Positions 31,767 to 43,200 of a stretch of DNA of 64,000 nt are shown here, in pieces. Below the pieces are notes generated by a model. That model ran no database searches, was not told the DNA's origin, and worked only from the letters and a program-made list of their open reading frames with translations. The stretch covers positions 3,127,659 through 3,191,658 of the forward strand of contig NC_067283.1 in the NCBI RefSeq assembly GCF_020740795.1. Direction: 5' to 3'. The position numbers and the translations under genes were made by a program. Source of the stretch: Apus apus. Taxonomy: Eukaryota; Chordata; Aves; Apodiformes; Apodidae. Every line of letters begins with the position of its first letter. Position 1 is the first letter of the stretch.

Positions 31767-32012
31767 AGCCAGCCCTAGAAAGGGTAGGTTTAGGTTAGAC
31801 ATTAGGAAGAAATTCTTCAGTCTGAGGGTGGTGAGACCCTGGCCCAGGTTGCCCAGGGAAGCTGTGGCTGCCCCATCCCTGGCAGTGTTGAAGGGCAGGT
31901 TGGATGGGGCTTGGAGCAACCTGGGCTGGTGGGAGGTGTCCCTGCCCACGCAGGGGGTTGGAACTGGATGATCTTTAAGGTTCTTCCAACCCAAACCGTT
32001 CTGTGGTTCTCT
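31767..32012 (+). mobile_element. CR1 LINE 3' end (young subfamily)
   Basis: The element reads in sense from GTTTAGGTTAGACATTAGG to CCCAAACCGTTCTGTGG and is truncated at its 5' side. It is nearly identical to 9283-9668 over the shared 120-bp block. Confidence 0.92.
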
Positions 32013-33864
32013 GACCTCAGAAGCATAAAGGGATTTTAAAAGCCACCCCCAGCTGCTTCCCACAGCCATTATTCAATGCAGTGGTTCACATGCAGCTGTT
32101 CCAAATGCCTTGCTAAGTTGACTGAGAAAGGATCCTGGGTTTGTCCTCTTGCTTTTTCTTTCCTTTGTGAACCTGCAACTTGGTTATGACCACTGACATG
32201 TTACTTTTATTCTAGGACCTCACTGGTTTGGCCATGTCGAGAGGACACTGAGGGTGGGGGTTTGCCAGGGAAGCGCTTGCCCCCCCCTCCCTTGAAGCTC
32301 AGCAACAGCAAATATAAACATCCAAAATCCACAAAGCTACATTCATTTAAGAGAAGAAAAAAAGCTTTTCTTACACCAAATGTCCAGTGCTCTCAATAGA
32401 ATGGACTTTTTCATCTTAAACAGTTTTCTTCAACCAGCACCTGTCAACCCAAAAAGCTCTGTCGATCGAATCCTCTCACCAGGACATTTCCAGAAGAGTG
32501 GGGTGCTTCTCCCTGGAAGCACAGCCATCAGCTCCTTGCCCTGTTCCATTCCTGAGGACCTTCCCAATCCTCTTCAGTCTTTTCGTGGTTCATTTTCCAA
32601 AATGCATCAAGGAGAAGTCATGCTGCCCAAGTGATGGGATGGGTGGCTGAGGCAGTGGGAGAGGGGAGAACTCTGCCTTGTCCTTTCAGAGGGTGCACAA
32701 TGAGCTGGAAGAAAAAGAAAGCCCAAGAGGAAGGGCAGCCCCTTCCTGCCTGAATTAAGGAATTAATCAAGGAATTTTGCAGCTTAAGACTTGGACATAA
32801 TGCTAGGGTGGGAGCTGCAAGTGTTCACAAGCTGCATCGAGCTCAGCCCTCTCCGTGTCAGACCATCGTTTGGGTCAGGACAGGGGTTTTCTTGGGCTGC
32901 ACCATACTCTTTTCAAGGGCAGATACTCATCATGGCAGAAATACCAATTAATACCAAATTAATGCCCACCCCACTGTCACTCTGAGATGCCATCTTCATT
33001 AAAAAAAAAAACCCACAACATCCCAAACTGACAGACTGATTGCACCCATGCAATCCTATCTACTTCAGAGGGGTCACATAGACTTTTATTAAATTCAAGA
33101 CTGGGTCCCTTTAATTATTTATACAATTTTTAAACAGTTTGAACTTACCACAGTTAAGCAGCTAGTGTCTTAAAAGCAGGTGGAAAAGCATGACTGTTTC
33201 ACAACTATATTATAGAAATTAAAGTATTTATGTGGATGTTAAGTAGGGGTGGGACAAGCAAAGCTTTATCTTCTCCCGATTTAAATCCCAGGCAGCGTTC
33301 CATTTGGAAATCACACCAGATGGATTCCAGAGTGCAGCTCAAGGTCATCTACATACTGTGTTCTGCTCCAAACTGTAAGCATGATCATCACGAACCACAC
33401 AAAGCCCTCGACAGAAATTTAATACACTGTCAGATACTTGGTGATCTCCTGGAAGAGCACTTTGCACGCTGCGTGCCCCGGAGTGCAAGGACACAAACAG
33501 CCCTTGCTTCGAAGTGATGCAGTGGGAAGGAAATCCCTCCCCACGCTGACAGACATTTATGCTGTTGCTTTGTAAATATGTGCTGTGTTTGTTGTTTGAT
33601 GGCCAGATGGTTCATTTAAAATTGTCTTACTCTAGACAAGTTCAGTCACTCACCTGCAGCTGGGGACAGACAGCTCGCTGTTCCCCACCGCAACATTCTG
33701 GGCACTCTATTGCCAAAACAACCAAAGACCACACCTAACCTTATTTAGAACTTGCCCCTCCCAATTATTTTTTTTTATGAAACCACTTATACTTGTGTAT
33801 TAACTTTACTCCATTGCAGGGTTTAAGGCTTATTTTAACAGAAAAGTGTCACTAATGAGCAATA

Positions 33865-33930
33865 CATAACCAGGTGTCAGCTGCTCTATTTATAACGCCG
33901 CGAGCTCCAGCCTCCTCCCAGCACTTGGGC
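33865..33930. promoter_or_regulatory. Possible muscle-type regulatory cluster with MEF2/TATA motif
   Basis: Within 25 bp the plus strand has AGGTGT (T-box half site) overlapping the E-box CAGGTG at 33871-33876, a second E-box CAGCTG at 33878-33883 and CTATTTATAA at 33886-33895, which fits the MEF2 consensus and could act as a TATA box. CpG-containing sequence (GCCGCGAGCTCC) follows. This lies in the intergenic region about 3.3 kb past the NKTR stop. The motifs are seen directly; function is inferred. Confidence 0.35.
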
Positions 33931-34902
33931 TCAAGGTGACAGCTTGACCTCGACAGCAGCAGGTCCTCAGCACCCGAGAGCAGCCCCCTCCCCCTGATGT
34001 TTGACTTCTGAACAGAATATGGGGGGTTTTATGCACAAAAACCCAACATTGTTTTGTTTAAAAGACAGGCAGACTCTTTTCATGCTGCAGCGCAACACTC
34101 TGTGTGAAGGTTCATCCACTGCTGTGTGTCGGATGACTCTGAGGCAGCCACTGACTCTCCCTCTACCTCAATTACACTAACTTTTCCCTACAGCACGTAG
34201 TCCCTAGAGTTCCTACTTTTCCTGCCTAGCATTTCTTGTGCTTCCTCCTCAAAGGCAGTGCTCCCAAGTATGGGAAATGCCAGGTTAACTGTCTCAGGCT
34301 GAAGATAATTCAACAAGGAAACCCTTCCACTTTTCCTTTTCACCTTAAACAAAATCCATCAACCAGCATTCCCACAAGGAAAAGCCAGCATTTTTCAACA
34401 AAATCAATTTTTTTTTCTGTAACAAAAGGTCTAAAAGACTAATAGATTAGACTGCTGAGCCATCACATCTGCTGACTTGCACTAACACCACATTTCCAGT
34501 ATGTTACAGAAACGATGTGGGAATGTGTATTTGGGAAAGAAAGCAAAGCAGTGAAAACTCAGCCCACTGGGGGATTTCCATGGAGATCTGGGAAGTCCAG
34601 CTTCTCACATAGGACAGGAACTTTTCATGCATCTTGAGGAAATGGTGACAACCTCAAATCATGTGGAAATTTCAAACTATTTGCCCCTCCAATGACTATT
34701 TTGTAAACCCAGCCCAGCCGTGCTGAGGCATCAGGCTCCACATAGGTCAGGAAAAAGAAAAGCATCTTGTGTGTAGCCTTGAAAGGGATAAAAGCTGATC
34801 TAGAAATTGAAGGAGATTTTTAGTTTTCCTGCTTGTTTCCCTGAAGCAGCCACAGCTTTTTCCAGATGTAGAGAAAACAGCATCTGCAGATATGTACAAA
34901 AG

Positions 34903-34908
34903 TTTATT
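34903..34908 (-). terminator. NKTR: Candidate NKTR poly(A) signal AATAAA
   Basis: The plus strand TTTATT reads AATAAA in the direction of NKTR transcription, followed by T-rich sequence (TGCTGTTTTCTC) about 30 bases later. It is one of few canonical signals in the 3 kb after the stop. Confidence 0.4.
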
Positions 34909-37205
34909 TTACAAACAGCAACTACTTTTGAATAACAAAATTGCAAAAACATAAGAGCATAGAAAATGAGCTCAGGGGTGCATTTCTTATCCAAAGCACA
35001 ATTTCATAACTTCACTAAATAAAAATACTCCCCCCTGTCCTGCCCTCACATCCCTCCCTCAACCATCTACCAGATGGAATTGCTTTATAAGGCTTGAACT
35101 CAGGATTTGAAATAGACATCAGTGACACTGCAGTAATTTTGGGCAACTACAATTAATTGATTCTATTACCTTTACCTTAAAAAGTCAACTCAGATACAAG
35201 ATATGATAAAAGACTGATTCTGGAGGAATTTTCTCTCTAATAAGTATTATATGGCAATGTTTGTATTAGTATATTTTGTTACACCACTAGCCTACTAGTT
35301 CTATTTTCTCAGCAAGGGAAAAAAATCAAGTTGAACTACAACAAACATTACCCGGAGTTAGCAAGGAAATATTTGTTCAGAACTCTGAAATGGCTGCTAC
35401 TGTTAGAGATGTGTCCAGAAGTGTATATGGACTTGAGGAATAAATGTACTTAAAAAGCATAAACAGCTTCCAAAATAGTGATTTGAAAGGGTTACATGAA
35501 CACACTTTTTCATTAAACTACAAGAGCAGGAAATCCAGAATTCTGGATTCTTCTAGAAAGTGAAACACCTGTATGACCAATTAGTTTTAGGAACCTGGGT
35601 CCAAATGTCTTACTCATGGACAGAAATGGAGGGCATCAGTGCAGCCTTCAAACCTATCTTTGAACTTCCATGTTTCAGAAATGTGCCAAAAAGCTAATTT
35701 TGGAGAGCTTAATTCAGCCAAAAGAGACAAGATGAACTGGCATCTAAGCAAGAAATCACCACTTTTAATTTTCAAAGCTGTTGGGTCCTGATGAGACTTA
35801 AAAAAAAAATAATCATTTTCAGTATTTGAAAACATTTGAGAAAATGAAAACATCTCAAGGTATTACAGAAAGTCAGTCATGAAAACTGTTATAATACAAC
35901 AGTACTCATTAGCTCTAATCAAGCTAAGTCAGTCTGTTTTTTCAGTACAGACCCCACTTTTCAGGTCACATTATGCCATTAAAAACTGTTTCTTAAGTTT
36001 CTAAACACTGAAAAAAACTTTACAAATTCTTTTTAAAATCAACTCAGAATATTGCAAAAATTACTCAAAGCTCTTCAGCTTAATTCTATGGGTTGGGTTT
36101 GTTGGGTTTTTTTGCAAACCACTGACCTGGAAAATGGCATCATTTTTGGTACTAAACTTTAAAGTATTGTCCATGCTTTTTCATCAGGCATACAGTATTT
36201 TTTTTGTATCACTTTAATAATATATAGATCAATATCTGCAGTATCAATATCTGATATTCCCTATAGCAAATGGGATACATCTACAGTCATTTTATAAAGG
36301 AACCATTATGGTTTGTTTTCTCAAAAAAACCTATAATTACATTAAGTTTTAAAAAAGTGTTTTGAACAAACTCATGATATACTCAACAGTTTACAACACT
36401 CAACTTCAAAATGTGCCCAAGTATGCCAAGCACTGTAATATGAATTAAAATTAACTGCAAAAAGTGTTTAGAAACACTTTTTTTTTAGACTCTTCAGAAC
36501 ATTGCTGTTTATCACAAAATTCCATCTGAAACACAGAAGCTTAGACAAGTTGGAGATTGAGATTGAAACTCCTTCATCACACTTTTGCTCACTGCTTGTC
36601 AGTGTGATAATTCCTAGGATTAAGACAGAGTGGCAATCTTTGTTTTCATCACCCAGATGTTGTGTAAATACTATATTTATACAATAATTCACACACAAGA
36701 CAGCAGGGAGCCCATCTTCCAGCATTTACAAAAAGCATTTTAATACACCAGAAATGGCTGCCTTTCTAAGAAGTTTTTTCTTCACAGTTGTACAGTTGCT
36801 AGCAGAGATTTAGCAGGAACAGGCAGAAAGCCCTAAGGTGTTTTAACAACTTGAAAGACAGCCCTGATGGCTGCACCCAGAGAAATGGTGGCAGCAAATT
36901 CACCTAAGTGTCATTCATGGCTTGGAAAATCCAATTCAAGGAAATAAAACTGTTGGAGGTTTGTGGGGTTTTTTTTCCCCATTTTGTAAAAGTAGCATTT
37001 GACATAAAAATGAAAGTCAGTTGAGCTCAGTTACTTCTCTCTGTGAGGACACAGTCAGTTGAGTTCACTGTGAAACAGCAACGTTTCAGTTAACTCGGTA
37101 AACACCCTTCAACTTCACTTGGGACACTGTCACAACGGGGTGTTTTTAAACATAACACTGAAAAAAAAATGATTAAGCACAGTTTCCATCATCAAAGACA
37201 CATTT
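34903..37205 (-). other. NKTR: NKTR 3' UTR (inferred)
   Basis: AT-rich, repeat-free sequence follows the NKTR stop on the minus strand. A minus-strand AATAAA lies at 34908-34903, giving a 3' UTR of about 2.3 kb, a plausible length for this gene. Alternative ATTAAA signals exist closer to the stop, so shorter forms are possible. Confidence 0.45.
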
Positions 37206-37281
37206 TCAGCTGTATCTGCTGCTTCCACTGGGACTGTTGTTAGAGTAACTGCGATCGCTTTCACTGTCAGAGCCGTAAGAT
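37206..37281 (-). CDS. NKTR: NKTR last coding exon and stop
   Basis: 76 nt to the TGA at 37208-37206; acceptor ctttgtag. It reads [20 protein letters not shown] then SRYS, matching the family's C-terminus. Confidence 0.96.
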
Positions 37282-40200
37282 CTACAAAGAAAAGATGAAA
37301 ATGCCTCAAAAATCGTTATTTTGAACTTCAAAACCGCACCACGTAAAAGCACTGCCAAGATGGAGAAGATTCTAACCAATATTTTATATTGCAAGCATTT
37401 CCCAACTCAGATAATTTCACAAATCCTTGCTTTATAGACTGCAATTTTTTGTTTGGAGAAAGGGCTGAAGAATCAGGCCCCTTAACAGCACCAGGAGCGT
37501 GTGACTGTCTGCAGAGTGGAAGTTGGAGATGAAAATGTTTTGGCTTAACCAGCAGAATTCCAAGCTCAGCACCTGGCCAAGCATCAAGACAGAGTCCAGA
37601 TGGTTTCAGACAAGCCACAGGACATACTCAAATTAGACAGAATAAACTTTCATTACAGATTTTCTAGCCTTGTGCCTGGTGAGGCAGGTTTCTAAATGAA
37701 ACTTGAGCATAACCTAATCCAATCCTTGTTTCTCTGAAGCTTCCCAACATCGAAACACAATGAATTTATGAGTCTATTTCCACACTCTTGGTTCATCTCC
37801 ATCATTTCCTCTCAAACACAGGATGAAAGTTGGCTTATTGTCAGAACTAGATGGGGAAACAGGTAAGAGTAGAAGTCCTTTTTGCTACAAAGTTGTGAAA
37901 AAATTAGTACAAGGACAGCAGAGGATGAAAATTTACAGTAGTCTTAGAGATCTGACTGATTTACCACTGACTAATGTGGGACATATTACAAGGTTCAAAA
38001 CAAATAATCACTGATATTTATATATATAAACCCCCCCTCCCATCATTGCACTTCTGGGCTTTGTGAGACCTCACTTATACCTACATAATTCCCTTGCACT
38101 GAGTGGAGTAAAATTTCTCCTAAATTCATCTGAAGCACATTGGACTTGCAGATAAAATGCTCTTTCAAAATACATTCTAGGAAGTTAAACATTAATTTTG
38201 GACAGCATTGCAATTTTTTATTTCCCTTCCAGGTATTTCTTTCAAATCCACTTTTGCAGTCTAACCAAAAGAATTTAGCATCCAATGGAATTCTTTGCAT
38301 ACCAGGTTTTTAATCCATAACAGGGCACTTGATTTAAATCTTGAGAGCTAGTTCATTATAGTTTTTAAGAAACAATGAAAATTATTTTAAAAAACCCAAA
38401 CATGCTTATTTTGAATGCATACATGCAATTAATTCCCCATCCTCAAGTTTAGTATGTCAGAAATTCTGATTTCCTCACTCACACCCTTGCTCTAATCGTA
38501 ACTGTTTTTAATTACTACTTTTGGAAACAATGGGGGGTTTTAATGTTTGAGGGAAAAACAAGCAAGCCTTACTCTTCCTGAATACCCTAAGTATGTATTT
38601 AGCAAATTCTTTTGCATGAATACAGTGTCAAAAACATACCTGGATCTCCTGTCATAACTTCTAGACCTTCGATAACTGTCACTCCTTTTACTTCTGCTGC
38701 GACTTCTGCTGTAGTAACTATCATACGTGTATGACCTACTTTAAAGGGAGAAGAAAGTAACTGTAAATGTACAATTTCTTGTCTAAAACACTATTTATGT
38801 TAAAATCTATGATTTAAAGATTTATATACAGAGATGAGTGACTACATAACATTACTTTTCAGGGATGTGGCCAATAGAATAATTCTGTGTTTTATAAGAG
38901 TTGAAATACAAGAACAGGTCTCCTCAAAACAACAGTAAAACTGACATTCATCTAGAAAAACAAAATGAAAATAAAATGCTTGGTAAATTAAAGCTTTGTG
39001 CTTTCTCTGCAAACTGTAGATGCAATAAAACCCCTGTTTGCTTGCACTTCTGAAAACAAGTAAAAAAATGACACCATTAATAACCTGATTTTATTTCAAC
39101 TATCAAAGGAAAGGTGTTCACTCTTACTTAGCTGCCAGGATGATTTGGTTACTTCCAGCTTTTAAACGTGCCTTAGGCTGATTCTGCTTTGATTCAAGTT
39201 GGGATTATATTATAAGCATCATAAAGAGAGAGTCTTATACTAAGGTATTTTTATACAAGTACATTTTTTGCAGAGTTGGTACAAAATCATAATCCATACC
39301 TGGATCGACTGTGATGACCGTAAGAGCTACTTCTGGATCTACTTCTACTGTAGGTTCGACTGAGAAAACAAAAAAAAAAACCCAGACATTTGAAGTTAAA
39401 CAAGTGCTGGGGAGCAGAGGGAGAGTGGGAGTGAGAGGAGAGGAATGTCTTGCTCAGAATTCCTTATCCATACTACAAAACACTAAAGAACGTTATTTTT
39501 TCAGTACCAAAATCTTGAAATCCGACTATTCCAACTTGCACTGCAAAGCAACTTTGAAGTTCAGAGGCTGAAGCAGCAGAGAGCTGTGCCTAGCGTACTG
39601 CTTTTACAGTACACCCCAACACTGCCAAACAGTGCACACTACAGTACACACCAAACACAGCTGGAGAAACTTACCTGCGACTCTTGTAACTGTGGTAAGA
39701 ACTACTTCGACTTCTGGACCGGTCTCGACTGTACCACCCTCTGCTTCGGCTTCTTGTAGAGCTCCTTGACCTACGATCATTGAACAACTTTGAAAAGCAC
39801 CAAACAGAACACAACTGAAGAGCAGAGCAGCAGAAAATAGGACACTGAAGTATTACAAGGCTTTAACTTGGAAGTTAAATATTGATTCCATACTTGCTAC
39901 ATGATACAGTGCTGTTTAAAAGAAAAACACTGGTTGAAAGAGAAAAACATGCCCTGAAAATTTCGTGAAATCATAGAATGGTGAAGGTTGGAAGGGACCT
40001 GAAAGATCATCAGGTTACAACCCCCCTGCCATGAGCAGGGACACCTCCCACCAGACCAGGCTACACAAGCCTCATCCAACCTGGCCTTGAACACCTCCAG
40101 GGATGGGGCTTCCACAACCTCCCCGGGCAACCTATTCCAGCACCTTCCTACCCTCATGGTGAAGAATTTTGCGTGATGTCTCACCTAAATCTCCTCTCTC

Positions 40201-43200
40201 TCAGTTTAAAACCATTACCCTTTGTCCTCTCACTGCCCTCTCTGGTGAAAAGCCCCTCCCCAGCTTTCCTGGAGCCCCTTCAGGCACTGGAAGGTGCTCT
40301 AAGGTCTCCCTGGAGCCTTCTCTTCTCCAGGCTGGACACCCCAACTCTCAGCCTGTCTCCAGAGCAGAGCTGCTCCAGCCCTTGGGTCATCTTTGTGGCC
40401 TTTCTCTGGACCCTCTCCAACAGCATTCAGCAAAGCATTCAAGGTAACAGGGTAGGCACAAGCTTCTTACCTATAGGAATATGTAGAACTTCGGGATCGA
40501 CTTCTTGAGTGACTGTAAGACAGGGACCTTGTTCTGTGCCTGGATTTAGATTCAGATTTACTTCGTGACCTGCTGAGACTCCTGGACGGGCTGTTGTCAT
40601 CTCTGCTTGGAGATTCTTCCTCACTGGAGCTTTCTTGGTTCCTTGGTCTTCGATTTAGCCTTGCTGTTTTTCTAACTTCATCAAACAAAGATCCAGGCCT
40701 CACTTTATTTTTAGCTTTTATTTCAATTCTTAACCCTGCTGGTTTAGGCTCTGGTGCTGAAGCTGCATTTTTTACTTCTGTGGCAGCACTAACTGAGGCT
40801 GGTGGTAGATTACCAACCCCTTGCAAAGGCTTCCATTTGTTATCTATCATATTGCTTTGTGGATTTTCAGTAAATTCACTTTTTGAACTACAGTCCTTAG
40901 CACTAGACACGGGGACACAGTTATTTTCTTGCCTTCCCGTTTCTTTTTCTTCTCTAATAGTAAGAATATCTATAATATTGTTTCCTAGTTTGACAGCATC
41001 TTGTTCGGGGGTTTCAACCTGTAAATCTTTGTTTATGCTAGCACTTAAAGCCTGAGATTTAGCAGTGAGAATGACAGGAGACAAAATGTCCACGTCAACC
41101 TTCCCTGGTGAGTTACGATCTGGAGTACAAATCTCCATGTTGTCATCTGTCTGAATAACATCTTCCAATCCATTCTGGTTACTTTCTTCAGCTTGTTTCA
41201 TCTCATTTTTGCAAGGGGTGACATTTATTCCTGAGTTTAAAATACTGGTTGAAGCACTTGTTTCAAGGCTATCTTTATTCAGGCTACTGTGATCTGGTGA
41301 GGCATCACATGTAGTGCTTTTACCTAAAAGGTTTTCATCCACACTGGGCTTTTCACCGTTTCCCATTTTATCTTTAACCATTTCATCCTTTTCATGAACT
41401 TGTTTATCCTTTATGTCCACGATAAGCTGCTTTTCTTTTTTATCATCCTTGATAACTGGCTTTTCATTTATCTCATCATCATCATCTTCTTCACCAAACT
41501 CCAAGGGGGGCTGCCAATGAAACATTTCTTTTCTTTTCTGGACTTTGTGTTTCTTCTCATTTTTCCCTTTGGATTTTTCTTTTGCTTTTTTTGAATGTGA
41601 TTTTTTGAGAGGTTTTTTTGATCCATGTTTGTGTTTTTTGGACTTTCCTCTCACGTTTGTTGAGCTAGAAGAACAACTCTCAGATTCAGAAGACGACAAC
41701 TGTTTGCTAGTCTTCCACGTACAATCAGAATCCAGAAAACCTTCTGAAGAATTTGATTTTTTTATCCTTTTGGTAACACTGAGCTCTGTGTCAGATCCTG
41801 ATGTGGCTTCTCCTTCTTCTTTACTAGAGGAAGGTCTGGAATCTGCCCTATTAAGCCTTGCCTCCCCTCTTTCAGAATTTGATTCTGAGTCCCATTTACT
41901 ACCTGAATAGGATCTTCGTTTAGTTTTTGCACCACCTCTAGGTTGCTCAGAAGATTTCTCCTTGGCTGCTTTCTTTTTAGCATGATCAGAACCCCGCTCA
42001 CACTGGGCTTTCTCCTCCCCTCTCTCAGAACTTAAGCTATTTTTATCCTCTTTCTGAATATTTCCACCTAATTGAAAACAACCTTCCTTTTCTTGGACTC
42101 CTTTCATTTTGGGAGAACGTTCGCTGTCGGTCGAGAAGTCTGAAGATGATAAACTGTCACTCTCTTTCAATCCTTGAGAGGACTCATCGTAGTCTTTTGT
42201 ACACTTATAAGGGAGAGTACTTTCAGAGCTTGTTTCTTGCCTCAGCTTCAGAGACCGAGCTTTTTGATCACTTGATGTGGATTTCCTTTTGTTTCTGTGC
42301 CTCTCATCATCACTTAGGGAATAAGACGACGTTGACTCGCTATACCCTGACCTGTCGCTGAGGTATTTGTTCGGTGATGGTGACCTGCCAGAAGAATGGG
42401 ACTTTGTCCTAGAGCTTGATGGACTTCTAGATCTTGTATAAGATCTTGAGTATGACCTACTTCGAGAGGATCTGCTTCTTGATCTGGGCCAACTCTCTGA
42501 GCTTCTGTCACTACGGTATTTGGAATAACCGCTTCGGTCGCTCTCCGAACTCCTCTGTCGCTTGCGACACGAGGAAGAAGCATTTGCCTCTTTAATGACC
42601 ACTAAATTGTAATTAGCTTGTGTGGGTATTAAATGGGTCGTTTTCGCTTTCATTTCCTGAATTCGTTCATAAGATGGCTTCCATGGTTTCTGCCCAGGTT
42701 TCCACCTTGAAGGAGGTGGACTATCACTTAAGGGAATGACAGGGAGGTTTTCCGGGACAACTGGTGGTATGACAACTTTTTCACTTGGGAGTATAACTGC
42801 TCTTACAGGCTCAGCAGTCTTGTTCAGCTTATTTTCATTTAACCGTGTTGAAACATTGCGTGGAGAATTGGAAACTGTCTTTTGATGCCTAGGGTTAGAA
42901 CTTGACCTTGACCTACTTCGAGACCGTGATGATTTAGAAGCTGATCTTGATCTAGAACTTCTCCGGGAATAAGATCTTGATTTAGACCTAGATCTGGATC
43001 TGGACCTGGACCTGTAGTATGATCGAGTCCCTCTGCTTGATAAGGTTGATGAGCTCTGGTCTTCCTTATCAGATTTAGACCAGTCTCTTTTGGATGAACG
43101 TCTAGAAGACAGTGAAGAAGAACGAGATTTCCTCTCACGATCACAAGATGATTTTGTCCTTCTAAGGAAGGAATGAGAGGATTCTACATCGGATGAGGCT

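Larger units (their letters stand above)
20779..34880. other. Intergenic region between ZBTB47 promoter and NKTR 3' end
   Basis: About 14 kb without a supportable gene. It holds CR1 copies (22841-22932, 25195-25803, 26610-27120, 28440-29215, 30206-30502, 31767-32012), a CCCCA pentamer array (23817-23868), a short telomere-like run (24047-24071), an LTR-like patch (about 30060-31530) and a possible regulatory cluster near 33870. Open frames here are short and without recognisable domains. Confidence 0.75.

Noticed and set aside
39597-39614. Small hairpin GTACTG...CAGTAC in an NKTR intron
   Set aside because: A six-base stem is expected by chance, and no microRNA-like precursor length or arms are visible.
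40594-41910. Plus-strand open frames opposite the NKTR large exon
   Set aside because: They are antisense shadows of RS and acidic coding sequence.
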